Below, one piece after another: positions 7,296 to 13,087 of a stretch of 13,087 bases of DNA. The notes under the pieces are model-generated. The model had not been told where the DNA came from and did not search any database. It worked only from the letters and a program-made list of their open reading frames with translations. Source of the stretch: CBDUMN01 sp965368335 (GTDB lineage Bacteria; Pseudomonadota; Alphaproteobacteria; Rhodospirillales; JAPHRK01). The stretch spans positions 1-13,087 of the forward strand of contig CBDUMN010000095.1 in the NCBI GenBank assembly GCA_965368335.1, written 5' to 3'. Position numbers and translations under genes: made by a program. Every line of letters begins with the position of its first letter. Position 1 is the first letter of the stretch.

Positions 7296-8230
7296 TTCTC
7301 TCTCTCGTAGGCCAGTTCGGCGGCGGCAAGATCTTCGAGCGCCGTGCCCACCGACTTAAACAGGGTTATCTCTTCATCTGACGACCGACCCGGATGGGTA
7401 TTCCGGCAAAGCTCGGCCAGTTCGGCCTTGATATTTTCCTTGCCTATCACCCCTCTCTTGAGAGGATCGGCGATGTCGCCCGCTTCGTGACATGCTCCGG
7501 CCCGCGTGTCAACGAAGAGCGCGGCGCGGGTCACGGCGTCGTCATCGGTTTCACGCATATTGGGCTTAAATCCGCCGACCAGATCCAGGTGTTGGCCGGG
7601 GCAAAGCCAATTTCCGCGAACCAGCGGCTCTGTGGCCAGGGTGGCGCAGGAAATGATATCGGCCTCGCGCAGCGCACAGGGCAGGTTGGTCACCGCCTTG
7701 ACCCGGCATTCCGGACTATCGAGCCGAGCCGCCAGACTGGCCGCCTTATGGCCGGTGCGACCCCAAATCGCGACGTTGTCAATGGGCCTGACGGCCCGGT
7801 GGGCGGCTATCAATTCGGGCGCCAACCGACCGGTCCCGACCATCAGAAGTTTTCGGGAATCGGGACGCGCCAATTTACTGGCCGCCAAAGCCGAGGCCGC
7901 CGCCGTGCGTTTGGCAGTCAGCGTGCGTCCCTCGGCCAGGGCCAGCGGTTCACCGGTTTGGCCGTCGAGCAGCAGATAAGACGCCATCACCGAGTCTTTT
8001 CCCTTGGCCCCATTGCCGGGAAAAACGGTCGCCACCTTAACACCCAAAACCCCGCCTTCCCGCCAAGCCGGCATCAAAAGCAGGGTCCCGTTTTCACCTC
8101 CCGGAACCGAAACGTCATGATGATGGCGCAAAGGAACCGTGTAGTCGGCTTTAAAAGCCTCCTCCAGGCGAGCGATCAGGGAAGGATAATCAAGAAGGCT
8201 TTCCAGCCGTTCTGCATCAAGGGTCAACAC
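7292..8230 (-). CDS. Ornithine cyclodeaminase / mu-crystallin family protein
   Basis: This is an NAD(P)-dependent enzyme of the ornithine cyclodeaminase/mu-crystallin superfamily, which also includes alanine dehydrogenases and ketimine or pyrroline-2-carboxylate reductases. RHHHD (35-39), VKVATVFPGN (64-73), RTAAASALAA (108-117), the nucleotide-binding VGTGRLA (131-137) and the C-terminal EEITLFKSVG are family hallmarks. In LVGGFKPNMRE a phenylalanine occupies the place where, by my remembered alignment, true ornithine cyclodeaminases have the catalytic Asp228 (GGDCPGK). An imine reductase or dehydrogenase is therefore more likely; the substrate is unknown. The open frame extends to 8323, but its first 31 codons are arginine-rich and lie inside lapA. 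The GTG at 8228-8230 gives 312 residues, a normal length, ten bases after lapA; no clear ribosome site is seen. Confidence 0.85.
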   Translation of the reverse strand: MLTLDAERLESLLDYPSLIARLEEAFKADYTVPLRHHHDVSVPGGENGTLLLMPAWREGGVLGVKVATVFPGNGAKGKDSVMASYLLLDGQTGEPLALAEGRTLTAKRTAAASALAASKLARPDSRKLLMVGTGRLAPELIAAHRAVRPIDNVAIWGRTGHKAASLAARLDSPECRVKAVTNLPCALREADIISCATLATEPLVRGNWLCPGQHLDLVGGFKPNMRETDDDAVTRAALFVDTRAGACHEAGDIADPLKRGVIGKENIKAELAELCRNTHPGRSSDEEITLFKSVGTALEDLAAAELAYEREK

Positions 8231-8240
8231 GGGCTTTGAA

Positions 8241-8609
8241 TTAGGCCGCCGTCTTACCGGGCAGGGCCTTGATCTCGGAACTGGCAGTAGACTGGGCAGC
8301 GCCTTTTTGCGCCGCCTCCTCAAGCTCTCTCACCCGTTTATCCAGACGCTCGGTCCGGGCGCGCAGCACCTGGATTTCGCTGGCCCGCATCCTGGCGCGG
8401 GTTTTCCAGGTCACCATGGGAGCCCAGGCGATGAAACCGCCGACGACGAAACCGACGAGCAGCGCGCCGAGAACGGTGAGATAGGCAGGAACGTCGATGC
8501 TATAGGGCAGAGGCCAGAAGTCGAGAGAAACCGTCCCACGATTGGAGACGGCGAAAATCACCGCCGTAACGGTGATGACCAACATCAAAATCCAGCTAAT
8601 GAGCCTCAC
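8241..8609 (-). CDS. LapA-domain (DUF1049) membrane protein
   Basis: This is a small inner-membrane protein of 122 residues. It has a first helix at about 4-22, a second at about 43-65, and a cytoplasmic tail with a probable coiled coil (about 70-100, heptad-like Leu and Val with many Arg and Glu). The pattern ISWILMLVITVTAVIFAVSNRGTVSLDFWPLP is cut here as ISWILMLV, AVIFAVSNRG and VSLDFWPLP, the usual first half of the DUF1049/LapA domain. In E. coli, LapA works with LapB in control of lipopolysaccharide synthesis; a homologous role here is inferred only. The start is GTG (8607-8609), supported by AAGGGG eight bases upstream. It follows ihfB by 45 bases, an association I recall from other alphaproteobacteria. 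Confidence 0.85.
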   Translation of the reverse strand: MRLISWILMLVITVTAVIFAVSNRGTVSLDFWPLPYSIDVPAYLTVLGALLVGFVVGGFIAWAPMVTWKTRARMRASEIQVLRARTERLDKRVRELEEAAQKGAAQSTASSEIKALPGKTAA

Positions 8610-8617
8610 GGGCTTAT

Positions 8618-8623
8618 CCCCTT
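8618..8623 (-). promoter_or_regulatory. Shine-Dalgarno site fixing the GTG start of lapA-like gene
   Basis: On the minus strand AAGGGG lies eight bases before GTG 8607-8609. No ATG in frame occurs upstream at a suitable distance, and the encoded MRLISWILML is the natural start of the first membrane helix, so the site supports the non-ATG start. Confidence 0.6.
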
Positions 8624-8654
8624 GTTAAAGAACGGACGTCCTTAAAGGGTTTTA

Positions 8655-8933
8655 TCAGTCATTGAGCTTCTCGCGCAACTGCTTGCCGGTCTTAAAGAAG
8701 GGGATGTATTTGGAATCCACTTCCACGGCATCGCCGGTACGCGGGTTGCGGCCCATGCGGGCGTCGCGCTGTTTGACCGAGAACGCGCCAAAGCCTCTGA
8801 GTTCCACGCGGTTCCCCTGAGATAAGGCGGCGGCGATTTCATCAAAAATCGTCGTAACAATCCGCTCCACATCCCGCTGATAGAGATGGGGATTGGCTTC
8901 GGCCAACTGTGCAATCAATTCAGACTTGGTCAT
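8655..8933 (-). CDS. ihfB: Integration host factor subunit beta
   Basis: IhfB pairs with IhfA to bend DNA sharply at specific sites, and so shapes transcription, replication and recombination. The 92-residue protein has the full HU/IHF fold: an N-terminal helical dimerisation part (MTKSELIAQLAEANPHL), the RVELRGFGAF saddle and the DNA-binding arm with GRNPRTGD. Pro64 is the intercalating proline. Glu44 in RVELRGFG and the ending KYIPFFKTGKQLREKLN point to IHF beta rather than HU or IHF alpha. The ATG (8931-8933) has AGGGG about ten bases upstream. The gene sits 49 bases after sppA. In many relatives ihfB follows rpsA closely; here sppA lies between them. Confidence 0.94.
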   Translation of the reverse strand: MTKSELIAQLAEANPHLYQRDVERIVTTIFDEIAAALSQGNRVELRGFGAFSVKQRDARMGRNPRTGDAVEVDSKYIPFFKTGKQLREKLND

Positions 8934-8982
8934 GCCCGGACGCCCCTGCAGTTTTTCGTCAACCCGGAGCCCTTACCCCGGT

Positions 8983-9894
8983 CTATAGTTTAGGGTGCCA
9001 AACCGCAACCAGCCCGTCAAGCCTAACCCGTTCTGAAAACAGCGTTTTTCCTACCCATTGGCCGAAAAAACCGTTCCAGGGGGCTTCCGGCCGCTCTAAA
9101 GAGACGTCTTTCAGGGGCAATTCGGCTGAAATTTCCCTCTCCGTCTCGAGCCAATCGAGGGCTTCCCGCTCACCGCCCAGGGCATCGATCAATCCGTTAT
9201 TCAACGCCTGCCGGCCAGTGAAAACCCGACCGTCGGCCAGTTCTTTGGCCTGGGCGGGTTCCATACCGCGCCGCTCAATCACCATGCCGACGAACATATC
9301 GTACATATCCATAACCACGGCCTGCGTCGCAGCGCGGACATCTTCGGTCATCGGCTCGAGAGGGTTGGGCGCAGCCTTGAGGGGCGCGCTTTTAATCGAT
9401 TCCGCCTTGACCCCAATCTTATCGAGCAGACCGGTCACCTCGGTGGTTTGTAAAATCACGCCGATAGACCCGGTGAGCGACCCTTGATTGGCGAAAATCT
9501 TATCCGCGCCCAGCGCAGCCATATAGCCACCCGAGGTCGCCAACTCACCCATCACCGCGACCACCGGCTTGGCTTCGGCCAAGCGGCGCAGCGATCTGAA
9601 AAGAGTATCGCCGCCAACCACCGTGCCACCGGGGCTGTTGATACGGACCAGCAGGGCTTTGACGCTATCGTCCTCAGCCAATTCGGCCAACACATCCTCG
9701 CGGAAAGCATCCTCGACGATAACGCCCGACACCTCGACGCGGGCGATATGAGCCCCCACGCCGGGAACGCCATCGAACCGGCCAAACAGCGCGGCGACAA
9801 CGGCAACCAGAGCGGCCACGCCCAAAACCCGCCAGAAAATCAGGCGGCGCTTCAGGGATCGTTGATAGGCTATGGCGTCGGCTTCCAAAGACAT
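8983..9894 (-). CDS. sppA: Signal peptide peptidase SppA, short (36K) type
   Basis: SppA is a membrane-bound serine protease that degrades leftover signal peptides. The 303-residue protein is the short, single-domain form. It has an N-terminal anchor at about residues 18-38 after a basic stretch (KRRLIFWR), then a ClpP/crotonase-like domain. INSPGGTVVGGD (85-96) is the strand-binding motif, Ser121 in GELATSGGY the nucleophile, and Lys173 in KSAPLK the general base. Their 52-residue separation equals that of Ser147 and Lys199 in Bacillus subtilis SppA. The ATG is at 9892-9894. The upstream 36 bases up to the rpsA terminator hold no convincing promoter or strong ribosome site, so how the minus-strand run is initiated is unclear. 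Confidence 0.92.
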   Translation of the reverse strand: MSLEADAIAYQRSLKRRLIFWRVLGVAALVAVVAALFGRFDGVPGVGAHIARVEVSGVIVEDAFREDVLAELAEDDSVKALLVRINSPGGTVVGGDTLFRSLRRLAEAKPVVAVMGELATSGGYMAALGADKIFANQGSLTGSIGVILQTTEVTGLLDKIGVKAESIKSAPLKAAPNPLEPMTEDVRAATQAVVMDMYDMFVGMVIERRGMEPAQAKELADGRVFTGRQALNNGLIDALGGEREALDWLETEREISAELPLKDVSLERPEAPWNGFFGQWVGKTLFSERVRLDGLVAVWHPKL

Positions 9895-9930
9895 GGCCGC
9901 ACTTTATCTCGGGGGCGCAAACCATCCAAT

Positions 9931-9966
9931 AAAAAAACCCTCCAGACCTACGCCCGGAGGGTTTTT
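9931..9966 (-). terminator. Intrinsic terminator after rpsA
   Basis: The stem pairs CCCTCC (9938-9943) with GGAGGG (9956-9961) around a 12-base loop, and flanking A and T runs can extend it. On the minus strand the stem is followed by seven T residues, a standard end for the aroA-cmk-rpsA transcript. It lies 158 bases past the rpsA stop codon and 36 bases before the sppA start. The A/T symmetry makes it a possible terminator on the plus strand too, though no plus-strand gene needs it. Confidence 0.8.
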
Positions 9967-9995
9967 CTTGGGATTGCCCGAAAAGTCTTAGGGCC

Positions 9996-10126
9996 GGATC
10001 GTTTCAGGTTGAATCACTTTGTGATTCGGTCTGAAGCGTGAATCCGCCCCTAGCTCAATGATTAGAGGACGATTCACGATCTAATCGGGTTCACTGTGTA
10101 AATCCGATTAGATTGATCGTGCTCTA
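9996..10126. repeat. Composite palindromic element in the rpsA 3' region
   Basis: This 131-base stretch is almost wholly made of inverted repeats. Hairpin 1 pairs 10000-10017 with 10021-10038: 18 pairs in RNA counting G-U, with a perfect core GAATCAC-TTT-GTGATTC. A middle pairing links 10038-10053 with 10062-10077 through GTGAATC and GATTCAC, with three mismatches. Hairpin 2 pairs 10080-10094 with 10098-10112 around TGT, and its outer arms 10063-10073 and 10116-10126 pair with one mismatch. The rpsA stop codon TAG (10124-10126) is inside the last arm. It looks like a dispersed REP-like or MITE-like intergenic element, but only one copy is visible here. Confidence 0.7.
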
Positions 10127-11839
10127 GTCGTCCGACTGTTCGGCCTGTTCTTTTTTGGCTTCTAGGGCAGCGCCCAGGATGTCGCCAAGCGATGCGCCGG
10201 AGTCGGAAGAGCCGTATTTCTCCATGGCTTTCTTCTCGTCTTCGACTTCGAGAGCCTTGATGGAGAGAAGAACGCGACGGTTGGCGCGGTCGATCTGGCT
10301 GACCTTGGCGTCGACCTTCTCGCCTTCGGCGAAACGCTCGGGGCGCTGGTCGCCGCGATCTTTGGCCAGATCGCCCTTGCGGATGAAGGCGGTCGCATCG
10401 TTGACCTGAACTTCCAGACCATTGTCGACCACGGCGGTGATGGTCGCGGTGACAATGTCGCCTTTCTTCAGATCGGCCATGCCTTCGGCGAACGGATCGG
10501 CTTCGAGCTGCTTGAAGCCCAGAGAGATGCGGCCTTTCTCGACGTCGATGTCGAGAACCTTCGCCTTAACCGTCTGGCCTTTTTCGTAGTTGGCGATGGC
10601 GGCTTCACCGGACTCGTCCCAGCTGAGGTCGGAGAGGTGAACCATACCGTCGATGTCGCCCGGCAGACCGACGAACAGACCGAATTCGGTGATGTTCTTG
10701 ATCTCGCCTTCGAGCTCGGAACCGACCGGGTACTTGCTGGTGAAGTCTTCCCAGGGGTTGGCCATGCACTGCTTGAGGCCCAGGCTGATGCGACGACGCG
10801 AGGCGTCCACTTCGAGGACCGCCACTTCCACTTCCTGAGAGGTGGAGACGATTTTGCCCGGATGGACGTTTTTCTTGGTCCAGCTCATTTCGGAAACGTG
10901 GACCAGACCTTCGACGCCCGGCTCCAGTTCGACGAACGCACCGTAGTCGGTGATGTTGGTCACGCGGCCGGAGAACTTGGCGTCGACCGGGTACTTGGAG
11001 TCCACACCTTCCCACGGATCGGCTTCCAGCTGCTTCATGCCGAGGCTGATACGCTGGTTTTCCGGGTTGAAGCGAATAACCTGAACGTTGACCGTCTGGC
11101 CGATTTGCAGAGCTTCGGACGGATGGTTGATGCGCTTCCAGGCAATGTCGGTAACGTGCAGCAGGCCGTCAACGCCGCCGAGGTCGACGAACGCACCGTA
11201 GTCGGTGATGTTCTTGACCACGCCTTCGAGCACCTGACCTTCTTCCAGGTTGGAAACCAACTCGGAGCGGGCTTCGGCGCGGGTTTCTTCGAGAACGGCG
11301 CGGCGCGAAACAACGATGTTGCCGCGGGCCCGGTCCATCTTGAGAATCTGGAACGGCTGCGGGGTGCCCATCAGCGGGCCGATGTCGCGCACCGGACGGA
11401 TATCGACCTGGGAGCCCGGCAGGAAGGCCACAGCGCCCGAAACGTCGACGGTGAAACCGCCCTTGACCCGGCCGAAGATGGTGCCGGTAACCCGTTCGTT
11501 GGCCTCGAAGGCCTTTTCGAGATCGCGCCAAGCTTCTTCACGGCGCGCTTTCTCGCGGCTCAGCATCACAATGCCGTCACGGTCTTCGTAGCGTTCCACG
11601 AAAACGTCGACGGAGTCGCCGGCCTTGATCCCCAGCTCGTCGGCTGCGGGGTCTTTGAATTCTTTAACCGGAATGCGGCCTTCGGATTTGAGGCCCACAT
11701 CGACGAGAACATGGTCGTTGTCGATGCCGAGCACGGTGCCGGTGAGAACCGAGCCCTGGAAGTTTTCCGTTTCGCCGAAGGCTTCAGCCAACAGATCGGC
11801 GAAATTTTCTTTCATTTCGAAAGTTTCGGTTTGAGTCAT
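10124..11839 (-). CDS. rpsA: 30S ribosomal protein S1
   Basis: S1 helps the 30S subunit bind and unfold mRNA leaders. The 571-residue protein carries six S1 (OB-fold) domains, roughly at 28-95, 113-179, 200-268, 285-355, 372-442 and 458-527, the full proteobacterial set. Domains 3 to 5 show the best RNA-binding signature: NITDYGAFVDLGGVDGLLHV, NITDYGAFVELEPGVEGLVHV cut after FVEL, and NITEFGLFVGLPG. The C-terminus is acidic (AEQSDD). The ATG (11837-11839) has AGGA about 11 bases upstream and a 166-base spacer after cmk, room for its own promoter and leader. Its stop codon lies in the palindromic element, so the last codons may have been altered by that element. Confidence 0.97.
   Translation of the reverse strand: MTQTETFEMKENFADLLAEAFGETENFQGSVLTGTVLGIDNDHVLVDVGLKSEGRIPVKEFKDPAADELGIKAGDSVDVFVERYEDRDGIVMLSREKARREEAWRDLEKAFEANERVTGTIFGRVKGGFTVDVSGAVAFLPGSQVDIRPVRDIGPLMGTPQPFQILKMDRARGNIVVSRRAVLEETRAEARSELVSNLEEGQVLEGVVKNITDYGAFVDLGGVDGLLHVTDIAWKRINHPSEALQIGQTVNVQVIRFNPENQRISLGMKQLEADPWEGVDSKYPVDAKFSGRVTNITDYGAFVELEPGVEGLVHVSEMSWTKKNVHPGKIVSTSQEVEVAVLEVDASRRRISLGLKQCMANPWEDFTSKYPVGSELEGEIKNITEFGLFVGLPGDIDGMVHLSDLSWDESGEAAIANYEKGQTVKAKVLDIDVEKGRISLGFKQLEADPFAEGMADLKKGDIVTATITAVVDNGLEVQVNDATAFIRKGDLAKDRGDQRPERFAEGEKVDAKVSQIDRANRRVLLSIKALEVEDEKKAMEKYGSSDSGASLGDILGAALEAKKEQAEQSDD
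10929..11212 (-). repeat. Exact 29-base direct repeat within rpsA
   Basis: Positions 10929-10957 and 11184-11212 are identical over 29 bases and 255 bases (85 codons) apart, the period of adjacent S1 domains. They encode the NITDYGAFV stretch of domains 3 and 4. Strong protein conservation plus shared codon preference, or local gene conversion, would explain identity including third positions. Confidence 0.85.
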
Positions 11840-11929
11840 AAGTTTTCGTATCCTAATTCAATCGTACTTTTTCCGGCCGACCGGTTGGGTCCGGTGGTCT
11901 TGGAAAACAGCCAAATCCTCGGACGCCCC

Positions 11930-11950
11930 TTCCGCCCATTCTTGGCGGAA
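11930..11950 (-). promoter_or_regulatory. Hairpin in the rpsA leader
   Basis: TTCCGCC (11930-11936) and GGCGGAA (11944-11950) form a perfect seven-pair stem with a seven-base loop in the cmk-rpsA spacer (11840-12005), 91 bases before the rpsA start. No T-run follows on the minus strand, so it is not a terminator. In E. coli a structured rpsA leader mediates autoregulation by S1; a similar role here is only an inference. I found no convincing -35/-10 pair in the rest of this spacer. Confidence 0.35.
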
Positions 11951-12005
11951 AGACGGCACCCAAGGGGTGAATGCTCTTACAGGGGTATAAGCGATAACTT
12001 ACTGA

Positions 12006-12644
12006 TTACGCTTCCATTTTGGAACGAACGTAGTCCAGAGCCCGGCCCAGCACCTCGTCGATGGACAATTCGCTGGTGTCGAGCACCAAAGCGTCGTCCG
12101 CGGCTTTCAGAGGCGCTGCGGAACGTGACGAATCGCGCTCATCGCGTTCCTGCATATCCTGTAAAACGCGCGCATATATAGCTTCTACGCCGCGTTCCTG
12201 CAACTCCTTAAAGCGACGCTCGGCGCGGACTTCGGTGCTGGCCGTGATAAAAAGCTTAGCCGGGGCGTCGGGACAGACCACGGTTCCGATGTCGCGCCCG
12301 TCGAGCACGGTCCCGTTATAGCCTTCCGGCGGATGAGCGGCGAAATGGCGCTGAAAGTCCAAAAGAGCCGAACGGACTTCGGGAATGGCCGAAACCTTCG
12401 ACGCCGCATTGGCCGCCGCGTCGGTGCGCAACTCCGGGTCGTCGAAGCTCTCGGGGTCGATGGAGCGGGCGGCCCGTCCGGCCATTTCCGGATCTTCCGG
12501 GTCGCCTCCGAGATGCAACACCTTCAACCCAGTCGCCCGATAGAGCAGCCCGGTATCGAGATAGGCAAAGCCCAGGTCTTTGGCGACCCGTCTGGCAAGG
12601 GTTCCCTTTCCGGCGGCGGCGGGCCCGTCGATGGCGACGATCAT
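12006..12644 (-). CDS. cmk: Cytidylate kinase
   Basis: Cmk phosphorylates CMP and dCMP with ATP, recycling pyrimidine nucleotides from RNA and lipid turnover. The 212-residue protein opens with the P-loop GPAAAGKGT (7-15) and continues with the family motifs FAYLDTGLLYRA, VLDGRDIGTVVCPDA, ERRFKELQERG and the RDSSRSAAPL lid segment that contacts the nucleotide. The ATG (12642-12644) has an excellent ribosome site, GGGGAGG (complement of 12651-12657), six bases upstream. It lies 21 bases after aroA, clearly in one transcript. The aroA-cmk-rpsA order is characteristic of alphaproteobacteria. Confidence 0.96.
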   Translation of the reverse strand: MIVAIDGPAAAGKGTLARRVAKDLGFAYLDTGLLYRATGLKVLHLGGDPEDPEMAGRAARSIDPESFDDPELRTDAAANAASKVSAIPEVRSALLDFQRHFAAHPPEGYNGTVLDGRDIGTVVCPDAPAKLFITASTEVRAERRFKELQERGVEAIYARVLQDMQERDERDSSRSAAPLKAADDALVLDTSELSIDEVLGRALDYVRSKMEA

Positions 12645-12665
12645 GGTTGTCCTCCCCTTTTATCT

Positions 12666-13087
12666 TCAAGCGGGCGTCAATTTAGCGCCCAATCCGTTCA
12701 TCAAATCCACAAACCCCGGGAAACTGGTATCCACCGGCGCGACGTCATCCACCGTGACGGGCTCCCGGCTGACATTGCCCAAGGTAAGGAACGACATAGC
12801 GAGCCGATGATCGAGACGGGTAGCGATACTGGCTCCCCCCTTGGGCGCTTCCCCGCTGCCCAAAACGGTCATCCAGTCTTCTCCGGCCTTCACTTCACCA
12901 CCACAGGCCCTAAGACCATCGGTCATGGCGGCCAACCGGTCGCTTTCCTTGACCCGCAGCTCACCGATCCCGGTCATCCGGGTTTCACCTTCGGCGCAGG
13001 CGGCGGCCACGGCCAGCACCGGATATTCATCAATCATCGAAGGGGCCCGTTCGGGCGGCACATCGACGCCTTTCAATCGGCTATGGA
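12666..13087 (-). CDS. aroA: 3-phosphoshikimate 1-carboxyvinyltransferase (EPSP synthase), C-terminal part
   Basis: About 140 C-terminal residues are present; the gene continues past the right edge, and the apparent start near 13076 is an internal TTG codon. AroA joins phosphoenolpyruvate and shikimate 3-phosphate in the shikimate pathway, which feeds the tryptophan genes of this window. APSMIDEYPVLAVAAA contains the catalytic aspartate, ELRVKESDRLAAM binds substrate, and LDHRLAMSFL and VDTSFPGFVDLM follow. The wording is closer, from memory, to the class II (Agrobacterium CP4-like) enzymes than to E. coli AroA, but the N-terminal class-defining motifs lie outside the window. Confidence 0.94.
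   Translation of the reverse strand, partial: HSRLKGVDVPPERAPSMIDEYPVLAVAAACAEGETRMTGIGELRVKESDRLAAMTDGLRACGGEVKAGEDWMTVLGSGEAPKGGASIATRLDHRLAMSFLTLGNVSREPVTVDDVAPVDTSFPGFVDLMNGLGAKLTPA

Noticed and set aside
7394..8239. 281-codon plus-strand open frame
   Set aside because: It is antisense to the cyclodeaminase-family gene; its product has no family features.
8231..8323. Arginine-rich N-terminal extension of the cyclodeaminase-family protein
   Set aside because: These 31 codons lie largely inside the lapA-like gene in another frame and precede the point where family similarity begins; the GTG at 8230 gives a normal length.
10637..12181. 514-codon plus-strand open frame
   Set aside because: It is antisense to rpsA and runs through the cmk-rpsA spacer. 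The protein shows only the reflected repeat pattern of the S1 domains.
1..13087. Novel defence, mobile or biosynthetic system
   Set aside because: Every gene-sized frame is either a recognised housekeeping gene, one membrane protein of unknown function, or an antisense shadow. No integrase, transposase, toxin-antitoxin pair, CRISPR array or atypical-composition island was seen.

Overview
The window is an ordinary housekeeping region of an alphaproteobacterial chromosome. The gene content and order (aroA-cmk-rpsA, ihfB, lapA, pyrF, trpF-trpB-trpA-accD-folC, and trxA next to the end of addA) fit this class. I would guess the Rhodospirillales or a near relative, but genus cannot be fixed from the sequence. 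The DNA is GC-rich, which explains the many long open frames on the strand opposite the real genes. Coding density is very high, no gap exceeds 300 bases, and I see no tRNA, rRNA, CRISPR array, insertion sequence or phage gene.

Left end, plus strand (1-660): the last 53 codons of the DNA-repair helicase-nuclease gene addA are followed by trxA (thioredoxin 1). A sigma70-like promoter overlaps the addA stop codon. trxA ends at a strong hairpin terminator shared with the convergent gene folC.

Centre, minus strand (9894 down to 658): eleven genes run in one direction with small gaps or overlaps: sppA, ihfB, lapA, an ornithine cyclodeaminase/mu-crystallin family gene, pyrF, a six-helix membrane protein of unknown function, trpF, trpB, trpA, accD and folC. 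Three tryptophan steps (TrpF, TrpB, TrpA) sit beside pyrimidine (PyrF), fatty acid (AccD) and folate (FolC) synthesis. The genes for the earlier tryptophan steps are not here. Three junctions have overlapping start and stop codons (cyclodeaminase family/pyrF, trpB/trpA, accD/folC), which suggests translational coupling. The AccD C-terminus carries a charged, proline-rich tail with a duplicated eight-residue motif.

Right end, minus strand (13087 down to 9931): aroA (3' end only), cmk and rpsA form the classic alphaproteobacterial cluster. They are closed off from sppA by a terminator at 9931-9966. Between the rpsA stop codon and that terminator lies a 131-base array of inverted repeats that looks like a dispersed palindromic element and supplies the rpsA stop codon. 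This is the most unusual piece of non-coding DNA in the window.

I did not find a new defence, mobile or biosynthetic system. The items worth a second look are the palindromic element, the AccD tail, the cyclodeaminase-family gene of uncertain substrate, and the uncharacterised membrane protein between pyrF and trpF.
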